Source: Prolixibacteraceae bacterium (lineage in GTDB: Bacteria > Bacteroidota > Bacteroidia > Bacteroidales > Prolixibacteraceae). From it: a DNA stretch of 64,000 nucleotides. The DNA lies in NCBI GenBank assembly GCA_018648265.1, contig JABGRN010000018.1, positions 1-64,000 of the forward strand. Reading direction: 5' to 3'. Made by a program: the position numbers and the translations under genes. Of the stretch, positions 36,128 through 45,644 are shown in pieces (position 1 is the stretch's first letter; every line of letters begins with the position of its first letter). A model generated the notes under the pieces. It was not told the DNA's origin and ran no database searches. It was given only the letters and a program-made list of their open reading frames with translations.

Positions 36128-36785
36128 ACAATAAAACAAGATTGTTTTTTAATGCATACACAACCAAACCTGCCATATTTTTCGTACCTGTTTTATCCAG
36201 GAGCTTTCTTCGAAAACCTTCAATGGTACGAACACTTAATCCTAATTTATCAGCAATTTCGGCAGCAGTAAATTCTTTGCAAATTAATTCCAAAACTTGT
36301 GATTCCCGATGACTAAGATGTGGTAGCAACGAAGAATTATATTTCCTTTTATTTTTAAAATTCCTGAACACAAGCGTTGAAATATCATCGGAAAAATAAA
36401 AATCTTTTTCCATCACTTTTACAAGGGCCATTTCCAATTCATCAGGATCGGCATTTTTCAATAAATAGCCGTTCACACCTTCATTTATCATGTGAAGTAT
36501 AAACTGTTCATCGTCTTCCATGGTCAGGATAATAATCTTTAGTTCAGGATATAACTCTTTTATTTTAGGGGTAACCTCAATTCCGTCCATACCGGGCATT
36601 CTCAAATCAAGTAACACAACATCGGGTTGAGGTTTTGTTTCCTTGAGCAGCTCCAACAATTCGATACCATTTCCTGCCTCATAGGTTTCTTTCACAAAAT
36701 CGAAATCGGACAACAATGCTTTTATTCCCTTTCGGAACAGTTTATGATCGTCGGTAACAACGATATTTATTTTTTTTTGTTCCAT
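36126..36785 (-). CDS. LuxR/NarL-family response regulator
   Basis: 219 residues. Receiver domain with acidic pocket D12/D13, phospho-acceptor D60 in VVLLDLRMPGMDG and K110 in GYLLKNA. The C-terminal LuxR helix-turn-helix has LSHRESQVLELICKEFTAAE, then IADKLGLSVRTIEGFRRKLL. It follows the histidine kinase gene by three bases and must be its partner. Target genes are unknown. Confidence 0.93.
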   Translation of the reverse strand: MEQKKINIVVTDDHKLFRKGIKALLSDFDFVKETYEAGNGIELLELLKETKPQPDVVLLDLRMPGMDGIEVTPKIKELYPELKIIILTMEDDEQFILHMINEGVNGYLLKNADPDELEMALVKVMEKDFYFSDDISTLVFRNFKNKRKYNSSLLPHLSHRESQVLELICKEFTAAEIADKLGLSVRTIEGFRRKLLDKTGTKNMAGLVVYALKNNLVLL

Positions 36786-36788
36786 AAC

Positions 36789-37580
36789 TTAGTACTCGGT
36801 TTTAAAACAAATTATTGCTCTGGTCCCTTTTCCTGGTTTTGTTTTTATTTTGAACATTGCCCCCAGAATTTGAGTACGACTTTCCAGGTTTTTAAGACCC
36901 AGACCCGTATTTAACTTTTCGTCCAGATCAAAACCCCGGCCATTATCTGAAACCGAAATGGCAATGTTATTCAACGAAAATCGAATGTTAATAAAAATTT
37001 GCGTAGCCCCTGAATGTTTAATGGCGTTGTTTATTAACTCCTGGACAATCCTAAAAACTGCCAACTCTTTTCCGCTTTCAAAACGTGATTGTTCACCGCT
37101 TTTCCAACATTCAATATTAAGCTGCCCCGATTTATTTACCCAGTTTGTTAATTCTTCCAACGCAAAATATAAACCCAGTTTTTCGAGAGAAGGTGGTAAC
37201 AAAGCCCGCGAAATCCGGCGGACTTGCGTAATTACTTCGTCGAGATAGGATTTTGTTTCTCCGGCCAACTCCTTCGATTGTCCAAGTCCCGATTTTTTTT
37301 CTATCCTCCCAACATTTAATTTTACAACCGAAAGCATGGCCCCTACTTCGTCGTGCAAATCCCGGGCAATCCGGCTCCGTTCTTTTTCCTGCGATAAAAC
37401 CGTGTTTTTCAGGATCTCTTCTTGTTGATCGGACTTAACTTTGTTTAACTCCAATTCTTTTTTTAACAACCTTTTCTGGTAAGTAACAAAAAAGAAAAAA
37501 ATGGCCCCTGCAAGTAGTAACATTCCAAAGGTACCCACAAAATAGACCAGTACTAATTCAGCATTTTCAAAACCAAGCAT
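36789..37580 (-). CDS. NarL-type (HisKA_3) sensor histidine kinase
   Basis: 263 residues. One membrane helix (about 11-33) with almost no periplasmic part, a coiled-coil linker (35-65), the HisKA_3 phospho-acceptor His76 in ERSRIARDLHDEVGAMLS, and an ATPase domain (NAIKHSGA, DNGRGFD, GLGLKNLESR, GTRAIICF). The lack of an extracytoplasmic sensor suggests it senses within the membrane, in the cytoplasm, or through a partner; two unknown membrane/soluble genes lie immediately upstream on the same strand. Confidence 0.93.
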   Translation of the reverse strand: MLGFENAELVLVYFVGTFGMLLLAGAIFFFFVTYQKRLLKKELELNKVKSDQQEEILKNTVLSQEKERSRIARDLHDEVGAMLSVVKLNVGRIEKKSGLGQSKELAGETKSYLDEVITQVRRISRALLPPSLEKLGLYFALEELTNWVNKSGQLNIECWKSGEQSRFESGKELAVFRIVQELINNAIKHSGATQIFINIRFSLNNIAISVSDNGRGFDLDEKLNTGLGLKNLESRTQILGAMFKIKTKPGKGTRAIICFKTEY

Positions 37581-37676
37581 AATAAATATAAATGTGCATT
37601 ATTTGAATAACTCGAAAATAGTGAACAAAATTGATTTTCGAAGCTCAAGCCCAATATATTAAATATTATTATTCTA

Positions 37677-38330
37677 TTACTTGGAACCCGAGGTTTTTAA
37701 ATTTTTTGTTTTTATAAATCCGATGGATATTAGGATGTAAAAAACTACATTAAAAACAGAAAAAATCAAAATTGTAAATAATGTAAAATCAGTACTAAAT
37801 TTTAAACTATAATCAAACAAAGCATAAAAAAATAAATTAGCTGAATAGTACAATAAAACCCCGGTATTAATCCAAACTAGTGGCTCCCGGGTAAGCTTTT
37901 TAATTTTTGCCTCCAGCATTATTTTAGAAAACAAAAGTATTGAAAATAGCAGCAAAATAATTGCCGCAATAGAACCTGTAAGGTTTGGAAAATCAAAAAT
38001 ACTTTGAATAAAAATCTCGTTTATTAAACAGAATAAAAGAAAAGAACTGATCAGTCCAATTAATAAGTTTTTAGGAATGTACCCTTTTAGTTCGTTAGAA
38101 TAAAAAACAGTTAATATTAGTAATGATATGGGAATGTAAAAATGACCAACTGGCATGGTATTTTTAATCCAAAAGAAAGTAATAATTTTTGTCGATAATT
38201 CAGTAAAAACTCCAAAAAGGACGAAGAAAAATATATATTTAAATCGATACTTAATACTTTTATAATAAATAACACCAATTGCAAAAGCAATTAATGTACT
38301 TATCCAGTGGTATTTCATAAAAAGTATCAA
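37677..38330 (-). CDS. Multi-pass membrane protein of unknown function
   Basis: 217 residues with about seven predicted membrane helices from residue 8 to 205, very few charged residues, and a basic C-terminal tail. No motif was recognised. It follows the next gene by 12 bases, so the two are cotranscribed, and it lies 97 bases before the kinase gene. A membrane sensor or partner of the kinase would fit but is only a guess. Confidence 0.6.
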   Translation of the reverse strand: MILFMKYHWISTLIAFAIGVIYYKSIKYRFKYIFFFVLFGVFTELSTKIITFFWIKNTMPVGHFYIPISLLILTVFYSNELKGYIPKNLLIGLISSFLLFCLINEIFIQSIFDFPNLTGSIAAIILLLFSILLFSKIMLEAKIKKLTREPLVWINTGVLLYYSANLFFYALFDYSLKFSTDFTLFTILIFSVFNVVFYILISIGFIKTKNLKTSGSK

Positions 38331-38342
38331 TTTTTTTAAATA

Positions 38343-38984
38343 TCAAGAATTATATATGCTATTCTCGTCGCACAATGGTGGGCATAACTGACCCCAGTCG
38401 TACACATCAGAATCATCCTCTATAGATCTTTTAATAACCACTTCCGGCATTATCATTACATGCATTGATTTCGAAATACCAAACTCAATTTGAGCAACTT
38501 TTTTATTTTGCGTATTAAAAATTTCATATAGTTCAGATTTTGTAAGAAGATACGCATTTGGATAAATGTATTTTCTTACAACTGCCGATTCATTTCCGGC
38601 ATCGGATTCTCCATTCCGCCACTTTCTGTACCTTCGAATACTTTCAATTACATCCTTAGTTTTTGATGAGAAATCTTCGTTCACTGCCGAGAGTTTAAAA
38701 ACCGGTGTTTCATAATCGACATAAACATCGTTGCTGCCTTCTAAAAAAGCCGAAACCGCAAAAACACATAAAACCTGTTCCCCATTTTCATTTCCAGGTT
38801 CTAAGCCTAAATAAACCCTCACCCTGTTTTGGTTTTCCCCTGCTAAAATTTTATAGGTTTCCTTTTGAATTATTATTTGGGAAACTTTTAAGTTAAAGGT
38901 CAACTTCTCTTCTTCTTTAAAACTTTTTCTCCAGTTGTTTGCTTCTTGTTGTGGAATTTGGTCGCGTTTTAATTTTGAGTTCAT
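38343..38984 (-). CDS. Soluble protein of unknown function paired with the membrane protein
   Basis: 213 residues, no signal peptide or membrane helix. Features visible are a mixed alpha/beta composition, the segment VRVYLGLEPGNENGEQVLCV, a central acidic part and a C-terminal pair of Cys in QLCPPLC. No family was recognised. Context: first gene of a run leading through the membrane protein to the two-component pair. Confidence 0.55.
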   Translation of the reverse strand: MNSKLKRDQIPQQEANNWRKSFKEEEKLTFNLKVSQIIIQKETYKILAGENQNRVRVYLGLEPGNENGEQVLCVFAVSAFLEGSNDVYVDYETPVFKLSAVNEDFSSKTKDVIESIRRYRKWRNGESDAGNESAVVRKYIYPNAYLLTKSELYEIFNTQNKKVAQIEFGISKSMHVMIMPEVVIKRSIEDDSDVYDWGQLCPPLCDENSIYNS

Positions 38985-39147
38985 AGTATTATGGATTTTT
39001 GGTTGACCTAAAAATAGCTAAAATTTCAATTAAAAACTTAAAAATAAAATTCAATTAAATAAAGTTTTTTTTGCGAAAAGCTTTTCTAAGGAAAATTTAG
39101 GCTTATTTACTTTTACCTGATTATCGAGAATTTAATAAAACAAAAAA

Positions 39148-39179
39148 AAACTGCTTTTTACAGCAGTTTTTAAAAACAA
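39148..39179 (-). terminator. Rho-independent terminator downstream of the Arg/Ser-rich protein gene
   Basis: Eight-bp perfect stem AAACTGCT / AGCAGTTT with a 6-base loop; on the minus strand it is followed by a run of nine T. It lies beyond the palindromic element that follows the minus-strand gene ending at 39356. Confidence 0.7.
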
Positions 39180-39200
39180 AAATCAATTCATAATTTAGTA

Positions 39201-39360
39201 ATTAGTGCTTCTCGGAAAACTATTTATTTTTCAAGTGTTTTTTAGAAAATGTCAAGAACAAGGCTTGCGAAATCTTGAAAATCAAGGAGTTTACTTTCGT
39301 AAATGACTGTTTTCAAGATGAGCATAACGCAGTTATTGGCGTTTTCTAAGAGACACTAAT
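39201..39360. repeat. 160-bp palindromic intergenic element
   Basis: It is bounded by ATTAGTGCTTCTCGGAAAAC and an imperfect inverted copy (GTTTTCTAAGAGACACTAAT). A nested perfect 9-bp repeat (TCTTGAAAA / TTTTCAAGA) lies at about 39273-39318. The right end overlaps and supplies the TAG stop of the neighbouring gene. No coding content. It looks like a non-autonomous mobile or REP-type element. Confidence 0.55.
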
Positions 39361-40570
39361 TATAATAATCATCGTCGAAATAGTAACCATCGTTTCGGAA
39401 ATCGTAGTTGTATGCAAAATACCGTTCAGGATAATGAACTAAACGATAACCATATTGTGAGTATTCAAAAAATAAGTTCCCCATCCTGAAATATAAATAT
39501 CCGTTTATGTAAACCCGTTCATATCCGTATGGCAACTGTTCGAACACTATCCCAAAAGGTATGTCAACTAAAATGTAACCAATTCCGCGGCGGTACCTAA
39601 AAAAATGGCCGTTGTAACTATAATATCTGTTATGATTATGGACGAAGATACCAGGCCTAATCGTAAATTTCCTGATTACATGGCCATAAATTGAATGGTG
39701 GTAATAATTCTTATGAAACCTGTATGAATAAAAATTGTAGCCACCGTAATAGTCTCTCCAACTGCTGTGCGACCAACGGTAATTTTCCCAACTTCTGTTC
39801 CAATGATTGTGTTTCCTGTAATTGTAATTCAAGTAAAAGTTTTTGTCTTTCCGGTTATAATTCATGTTATTTGGCCGGTAACTTTTCGACCAGCTTTTTG
39901 AACTCCCCCGATAATTTGAGTTGGGTGAATATCGTTGGTCGTTATTATTATGTTTGTAAATATTCCGGGTATTATTAGAACTATTCCGGGTGGAAGTCCG
40001 GGTAGCCTCGTTTCTTGTGTTCCTTTGTTTAGAGGCGGTGTCAAAACCTTTATTGCGGGTTGAACTAACTGAGGCCCGTTCACGATTCCCTGTTTCGGAT
40101 TTTTGCGATAAATTGGCACTTTTGCCCCGATTGTTCGAAGGAGTGGTTACCCGCTGTCTGTTTTGAACTGTTGCAGCTTTTCCCTGATTTCCACTTCTGT
40201 TTTGTGCTGCGGAACTTGTTGTAACCCTCCTGTTTGTATTTGAACTATTGCTTCGGGTTGCAACAGATTTTTGTGAAGTGCTTTTATTGGTACTCCTATT
40301 ACTTTTTGTTACAGGCGTACTTTTACGCTGTAAGTCTCTTTTACTGGTAACAGAAATATTTTTGGGACTTCGTTTTGAGGAATCGTAATTTTTAAAAGTG
40401 CTTTTCTTTTGAACGGTGTTCGCGCGTTTCCTTTCAACCTTTTCAACCCGGGCTTTAGTTTTAGAATTCTGACTTGGCCGGCGTTGAGCAGTTGCAGGAT
40501 TTGTTGATGCTATTATAACTGTTGCAAGAGTAACCATCGTAGCAAACAGCCTGATTTTTATTGTTTTCAT
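39356..40570 (-). CDS. Exported Arg/Ser/Asn-rich protein with DUF6515-like C-terminus
   Basis: 404 residues. A signal peptide (ending ATAQ, about 28) is followed by about 180 residues of highly basic low-complexity sequence rich in Arg, Ser, Thr, Asn and Lys. Next is a Tyr/Asn/His-rich part, and finally paired motifs (FEQLPYGYERVYINGYLYF, then RMGNLFFEYSQYGYRLVHYP) that resemble the DUF6515 repeat. It is probably a secreted or envelope-attached protein that binds polyanions; this is inference from composition. The stop codon lies inside a palindromic repeat element. Confidence 0.65.
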   Translation of the reverse strand: MKTIKIRLFATMVTLATVIIASTNPATAQRRPSQNSKTKARVEKVERKRANTVQKKSTFKNYDSSKRSPKNISVTSKRDLQRKSTPVTKSNRSTNKSTSQKSVATRSNSSNTNRRVTTSSAAQNRSGNQGKAATVQNRQRVTTPSNNRGKSANLSQKSETGNRERASVSSTRNKGFDTASKQRNTRNEATRTSTRNSSNNTRNIYKHNNNDQRYSPNSNYRGSSKSWSKSYRPNNMNYNRKDKNFYLNYNYRKHNHWNRSWENYRWSHSSWRDYYGGYNFYSYRFHKNYYHHSIYGHVIRKFTIRPGIFVHNHNRYYSYNGHFFRYRRGIGYILVDIPFGIVFEQLPYGYERVYINGYLYFRMGNLFFEYSQYGYRLVHYPERYFAYNYDFRNDGYYFDDDYYN

Positions 40571-40749
40571 GACTTTTCAATTTTAAATTCAACAATTTAA
40601 TTGCTTTGCTCTTTGGCGCCTTTAAAATACCGGTAATAGTGTTGAGAGTTGCAAAGTATGTGCCAAACAAAAATTTCAATTGTTTGCATTTTTTCAAATC
40701 ATTAATAATTAACACATTAATGCTTCTTTTTTTTTAAGCTATTTCTCTA

Positions 40750-40757
40750 TACTTTTG
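40750..40757 (+). promoter_or_regulatory. -7 element of the ruvX promoter
   Basis: TACTTTTG matches TAnnTTTG and lies 18 bases before the ruvX ATG, giving a very short leader. The -33 position is a T-run rather than a clean TTTG. Confidence 0.45.
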
Positions 40758-40775
40758 CAGCGATTTTAATTTTTA

Positions 40776-41198
40776 ATGAAAAGGATTTTAGCCATCGATT
40801 ACGGAAGGAAAAGAGTTGGGTTGGCAGTTACCGACCCCGCTCAAATAATAGCAAACCGGTTAACGACTATTGCTACTCATACCATCTGGGATTTTTTAAA
40901 GGATTATTTTCAAAAAGAAAAGGTTGAAACTGTTGTTGTTGGTTATCCGAAACAAATGAACAACCAGGCTTCAGAAGCTGTTATTTATATTAATCCTTTT
41001 CTGAAAAAATTTCAATCGATATATCCGAAAGTTCATTTGGAAATTATAGATGAACGGTTTACATCGAAAATGGCTTTTCAAACTATGATTGATGGTGGAG
41101 TAAAAAAACAAAAGAGACAAGACAAGGCTATGGTAGATGCCATAAGTGCAACTATAATCTTACAAAATTATTTAGAACAAAAACGAAATCAAAAATGA
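40776..41198 (+). CDS. ruvX: YqgF/RuvX RNase H-fold nuclease (putative Holliday junction resolvase)
   Basis: 140 residues. Family motifs in order: AIDYGRKRVGLAV (first catalytic Asp), VVVGYPKQMN, LEIIDERFTSKMA (catalytic Glu/Asp) and DKAMVDAISATIIL (last Asp). Bacterial members take part in pre-16S rRNA end processing and were first proposed as Holliday resolvases. Deformylase follows in the same direction. Confidence 0.93.
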   Translation: MKRILAIDYGRKRVGLAVTDPAQIIANRLTTIATHTIWDFLKDYFQKEKVETVVVGYPKQMNNQASEAVIYINPFLKKFQSIYPKVHLEIIDERFTSKMAFQTMIDGGVKKQKRQDKAMVDAISATIILQNYLEQKRNQK

Positions 41199-41291
41199 AA
41201 CGAAAATGAAATTTTTCATTCCAATTTTACAAGAAAATAAATTAAATTTCATCATAGTTCATTTTGGTTCGGTATAAAAAATATTAACAAA

Positions 41292-41849
41292 ATGAAGTAC
41301 CCGGTTACAGTTTACGGAGACCCGTTATTGCGAAAAACAGCTAAAAAAATTGACAAAGATTCTGAAGGCCTCAACGAGATAATTGAAAATATGTGGGAAA
41401 CTATGTATTATTCTGATGGAGTTGGATTAGCAGCACCTCAAGTAGGGTTGTCGATCCGTTTATTTTTGGTTGATGGCACAACAGGTGCAGACGAAGAGCC
41501 TGAGTTGAAAGATTTCAAAAAAGTATTTATTAATCCTGAAATTATTGAAACTACGGGCGAGGAATGGGTAATGAATGAAGGTTGTTTAAGTTTGCCCGAA
41601 ATAAGGGAAGATGTTACACGCCCCGATGTAGTGCGGATAAAATATTTCGATGAAAATTTTATTGAGCACGAAAAAGAATTTAAAGGTTTTGCAGGAAGGG
41701 TAATTCAACATGAATATGACCATTTGGATGGGGTCTTATTTATCGACTATTTATCGCCGCTTCGAAAACGCCTGCTAAAAAGTAAACTTAGCAACATTGC
41801 ACACGGAAAAGTAAGGCCACATTATCGAATTAAAGCACCAGCAAAATAA
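41292..41849 (+). CDS. def: Peptide deformylase
   Basis: 185 residues. The three metal and catalytic motifs are present: GVGLAAPQVG, NEGCLSLPE (Cys ligand) and QHEYDHLDG (two His ligands and the catalytic Glu). It removes the formyl group from new proteins. It lies 93 bases after ruvX, a common Bacteroidota arrangement. Confidence 0.97.
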   Translation: MKYPVTVYGDPLLRKTAKKIDKDSEGLNEIIENMWETMYYSDGVGLAAPQVGLSIRLFLVDGTTGADEEPELKDFKKVFINPEIIETTGEEWVMNEGCLSLPEIREDVTRPDVVRIKYFDENFIEHEKEFKGFAGRVIQHEYDHLDGVLFIDYLSPLRKRLLKSKLSNIAHGKVRPHYRIKAPAK

Positions 41850-42154
41850 TTTCGTTTATTTATTTGTCCCTCCTTAAAGTCGGTAATTTCTGAAAACAAG
41901 CAACAAAAATCAAAACTCAAATTATAATCCAGTGCGGATACTGACGGATAAATCACTATTATCAATGTTCAAATATTCGAAACAGGATTGTAGATTGTGA
42001 TTTCGGTCATTGAATTTGCTTGTATTTTGGCAAATGTCATTTGTGATTTTTATTACGTTTTTTTTGAATTCAGGCTTTAAAACAAACTCTTATAAATTTC
42101 ACCGTAACCGTTTCCCGCTTTTTTCGTTTGATATAATATCTTCAAGCAAAAATC
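41850..42154. other. 305-bp gene-free gap before comEC
   Basis: AT-rich. Visible are the word TTGTCCCTCCTT (also at 36030) and a 13-base palindrome CAAATG-T-CATTTG near 42030. No clear promoter or terminator and no reading frame. Confidence 0.35.
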
Positions 42155-44179
42155 TTGGAAAATACAGTTCAGAAAATACCCTTCCTTAGGCTTTCAATTG
42201 CACTTGCTATTGGAATTATTTCAGGTTCTTATTTTGAAATACCCATCCTATTTATTTTATCAATACTCATCTTAATACTGGTATTTTTAATTCTTGTAAA
42301 TAGAAATTACAAATACAAAAACATATTAATTTTTGGTCTGGGCATTCATTTACTGTTTATTTTTCTGGGGGTTTTAATTTTCCCCCTTCATAATAAAAAA
42401 CCGCAGTTTTTTGAAAAAGGTATTTTTATGGCTACTATTTTGGAAGCCCCTCAGGAAAAGGAAAATTCGTATAAATCGGTACTTAAATTAATTGCCTTTC
42501 ATAAAAATGATACTGTATTAAAAACCAACGAAAAACTAATTGTTTATTTCGGGAAACAAGAAACCGTTAAAAGCTTAAAACCGGGCGACAATATTGTTTT
42601 TAACCAATCGCCGCAAACCATTAAAAACAACAGAAATCCTTACGAATTCGACTACAAAAAATACTTGGAACGAAAAAAAATCTATCGGCAATTATACTTG
42701 CCTTCCAACGCCTGGATTAAATCGAATGGCCGGTCTTCTTTTTCTTTGGTAATTCAGGCTGAACTCCTTCGTGAAAAATTGCTGGATATTTACCGAAAAC
42801 AAAAACTGGGCGAAAACGAAAGGGAAATCCTTTCTGCTTTGACACTCGGATATAAACGCGGGCTCGATCCCGAGACAAAACAAGTTTTCTCGGCAGCAGG
42901 GGCAATGCATGTTTTGGCTGTATCAGGTTTGCATGTAGGTATTGTATTTTGGGTGATTTTAGCACTGTTTGGTTTTTTAAAACGACAAAAAACCGGACGG
43001 GTATTTTTTGTTTTCCTTTCCATTTTTTGTCTCTGGTTTTACGCATTTATTACCGGCTTGTCACCGTCGGTTGCACGGGCGGCTACAATGTTTACCTTTT
43101 TTGTTGTTGGCGATAATTTAAAACGCCAGACAAATATTTATAATTCGTTGGCTGCATCAGCTTTAATACTTCTGTTAGTCAACCCTAACAATTTGTTCGA
43201 ACCGGGATTTCAACTGTCTTACTCTGCCGTTTTTGGAATTGTATTCCTTCAACCTAAATTATCAAAACTGATTACCATTAAAAACAAAATCATAAAATAT
43301 TTTTGGACCCTATTAACGATTTCAGTTGCAGCACAAATCACAACGTTCCCAATTACTACATACTATTTCGATCAGTTCCCGACCTACTTCTGGATTGCCA
43401 ACCTTGTTATAATTCCCGCAGTCAAAATTTTAATTCCCCTGGGGATAACTTTATTGGTATTTTCCAAAATCACAATTTTTTCAACCGTAGTTTCATACAT
43501 AATCAACAATTTAATTTCAGGGATTTACTTGTTGTTAAAACAAATTGAAAGCTTGCCATTTGCCGTTCAGGAAATATCGATAAAGCCTGCCGGGCTGATT
43601 CTAATTTTAGCTGCACTTTTTTCTATTTTACTTTTTTTGAATTCTCCACGAGCAACCTATTTAAAATCAACATTATCTTTTTTATTATTGCTTTCTGTTT
43701 TTGCCTTTAAAGAAAGATTTATCATCCTGAAACAGAAAGAGATAATTGTTTACAATAACACTGAAAATACTATAATTCATTTAATCTCTGGAAAGAAAAA
43801 CTACATTATTTCTGAATTTGATTTTCAGGAAAATGATTATGCAAAAAATCTTTTTAAAGACACAAAATCTAAACTTCAACTAAATCCCCCCATATTTTTG
43901 ACTCAAACTGACACGCTAAAAGATGATTATTTAATGGCAAAAAACGGAATTCTATTTTTTGAAGGGAAAACTATTTTTATCAATACAAATCAAACAAACA
44001 CACCTGAAAATATGTCGCCTGATTTAATAATAAATCCTAAGCGCGCACAAAACATAGAAAAATCCAATTCAAATAAAACGTATGTTGTAACAAACAAAAA
44101 ATTTATTCAAAGAAACATTAAACTTGCCCAGCCCATTCATCAGGTTTCAAAACAAGGGGCATTTCGGATGAGATGGTAA
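42155..44179 (+). CDS. comEC: ComEC/Rec2-type DNA uptake channel without a full MBL domain
   Basis: 674 residues beginning at TTG 42155; the frame is stopped at 42134 and no ATG or GTG is available before the first membrane helix. Order: N-terminal membrane and OB part (DUF4131-like, to about 200), then the Competence domain (GLDPETKQVFSAAGAMHVLA, VSGLHVGIVFWV, SPSVARAATMFTF, LFEPGFQLSYSAVFGI). The C-terminal 140 residues are soluble but lack the HxHxDH metal motif of the metallo-beta-lactamase domain found in long ComEC. It conducts single-stranded DNA across the inner membrane in transformation. Confidence 0.85.
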   Translation: MENTVQKIPFLRLSIALAIGIISGSYFEIPILFILSILILILVFLILVNRNYKYKNILIFGLGIHLLFIFLGVLIFPLHNKKPQFFEKGIFMATILEAPQEKENSYKSVLKLIAFHKNDTVLKTNEKLIVYFGKQETVKSLKPGDNIVFNQSPQTIKNNRNPYEFDYKKYLERKKIYRQLYLPSNAWIKSNGRSSFSLVIQAELLREKLLDIYRKQKLGENEREILSALTLGYKRGLDPETKQVFSAAGAMHVLAVSGLHVGIVFWVILALFGFLKRQKTGRVFFVFLSIFCLWFYAFITGLSPSVARAATMFTFFVVGDNLKRQTNIYNSLAASALILLLVNPNNLFEPGFQLSYSAVFGIVFLQPKLSKLITIKNKIIKYFWTLLTISVAAQITTFPITTYYFDQFPTYFWIANLVIIPAVKILIPLGITLLVFSKITIFSTVVSYIINNLISGIYLLLKQIESLPFAVQEISIKPAGLILILAALFSILLFLNSPRATYLKSTLSFLLLLSVFAFKERFIILKQKEIIVYNNTENTIIHLISGKKNYIISEFDFQENDYAKNLFKDTKSKLQLNPPIFLTQTDTLKDDYLMAKNGILFFEGKTIFINTNQTNTPENMSPDLIINPKRAQNIEKSNSNKTYVVTNKKFIQRNIKLAQPIHQVSKQGAFRMRW

Positions 44180-44286
44180 CTTCTTATTTTAAATCAACAT
44201 TTATTCATACAATAAATTAATAATAATTGCTGGTAATTCAGAACTTAATGCGTTATTTTGCCCGGTAATTTTAAGACTGTTTACAA

Positions 44287-45621
44287 ATGAAAGTTGTAAT
44301 TGCAGGTGCCGGGGAAGTAGGTACGCATTTGGCAAAAATGTTAACCAACGAAAATCACGACATCGTATTACTTGACGATTCCCCTGAAAAATTATCTAAA
44401 ATAGCCGCTGAGCTTGATCTAATGACGGTTGCCGGTTCATCTCATTCATTCCAGGATTTAAAACAGACCGGGCTTGCAAAAGCCGACCTTTTTATTGCTG
44501 TTACCCCTTTTGAAGATCGAAATGTTTTAGCCTGCTCAATGGCTTCGTATCTCGGTGTTGGCCGTACAATTGCCCGTATTAATAATTCCGAGTACCTAAT
44601 GGACAGGTACAGGGCGAAACTAAATAACCTTGGGATTCACGAATTAATTTATCCTGAAAGCCTGGCTGCAAAAGAAATTGTAGCATCGGTAAAACAAACA
44701 GGAACCAGGCAATTAATCGAATTCTCAAGCGGGAAACTTTTACTTTTAGGAATTAAAGTCAGGGATAACGCACCAATACTTAATAAAACTTTTGTTGAAA
44801 TATCGCAGGAAAATGAGTGTATCCTGGTGGTTGCCATAAACCGCAACAATGTTACAATAATTCCAAAAGGAACTGATTATATTAAAAGTGGCGACATTGT
44901 ATTTTTTGTTACTACACGATCGAAACAACAACATGTTTTTAATCTGTCGGGTAAAAAAACATTTGAAGTAAAAAACATAATGTTTTTGGGCGGAAGCCGC
45001 GTTGCACAAAAAGCAATTGAAAAACTTGGCGATCAATATCGGATAAAAATCATTGAAAATGACTTTAAAAGGTGTCAAAAACTTGCCGACAAATTTGAAA
45101 ATGCACTGGTAATAAATGGCGATGGTAGAAACCTTGATCTTCTAAAGGAAGAAGGAATTGGTAAGATGGATGCCTTTGTAGCTACCACCGGAAATTCAGA
45201 AACAAACATTTTAAGCTGCCACTTAGCCAAATCTTATGGAGTCCGCCGGACAGTTGCCGAAGTCGAGAACATTGCATACATGGGATTAGCCGAAAATATG
45301 GATATCGGGAGCCTTGTTAACAAAAAACTAATTACCGCCAGCTACATTTATCGTTTTACACTCAATGCAGCAATCTCGAAAGTAAAATGTTTAACAGCTT
45401 CCGATGCCGAAGTGTTTGAATTTATTGCCAAACCTAATGCAAAAATCACCCTAAAACCAGTTAAGGATTTAGACTTTCCGGAAGAAGCAAAAATTGGTGG
45501 GATTATCAGGGGAAATAACAGTTTTATTGCCAAAGGCGACACTCATATCCAGGAAGGCGATAAAGTAGTTGTGTTTACACTTCCTTCGGGAATTAAAAAA
45601 TTAGAAAAGTTTTTCAAATAA
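44287..45621 (+). CDS. trkA: Trk potassium uptake regulatory subunit TrkA
   Basis: 444 residues with two RCK units. The first NAD-binding motif is VIAGAGEVGTHLAKML (residues 4-19) and the second IMFLGGSRVAQKAIEKL (about 231). Each unit ends in an RCK-C domain. It gates the TrkH channel in response to nucleotides. It is 23 bases before trkH, so the two are an operon. Confidence 0.95.
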   Translation: MKVVIAGAGEVGTHLAKMLTNENHDIVLLDDSPEKLSKIAAELDLMTVAGSSHSFQDLKQTGLAKADLFIAVTPFEDRNVLACSMASYLGVGRTIARINNSEYLMDRYRAKLNNLGIHELIYPESLAAKEIVASVKQTGTRQLIEFSSGKLLLLGIKVRDNAPILNKTFVEISQENECILVVAINRNNVTIIPKGTDYIKSGDIVFFVTTRSKQQHVFNLSGKKTFEVKNIMFLGGSRVAQKAIEKLGDQYRIKIIENDFKRCQKLADKFENALVINGDGRNLDLLKEEGIGKMDAFVATTGNSETNILSCHLAKSYGVRRTVAEVENIAYMGLAENMDIGSLVNKKLITASYIYRFTLNAAISKVKCLTASDAEVFEFIAKPNAKITLKPVKDLDFPEEAKIGGIIRGNNSFIAKGDTHIQEGDKVVVFTLPSGIKKLEKFFK

Positions 45622-45644
45622 ATTAGAGTTATTTATTCCTGCAA

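Noticed and set aside
39201-39360. Possibility that the palindromic element is a CRISPR or an RNA gene.
   Set aside because: There is only one unit, no regular spacers, and no tRNA-like or known RNA fold; a palindromic mobile repeat is the simpler view.
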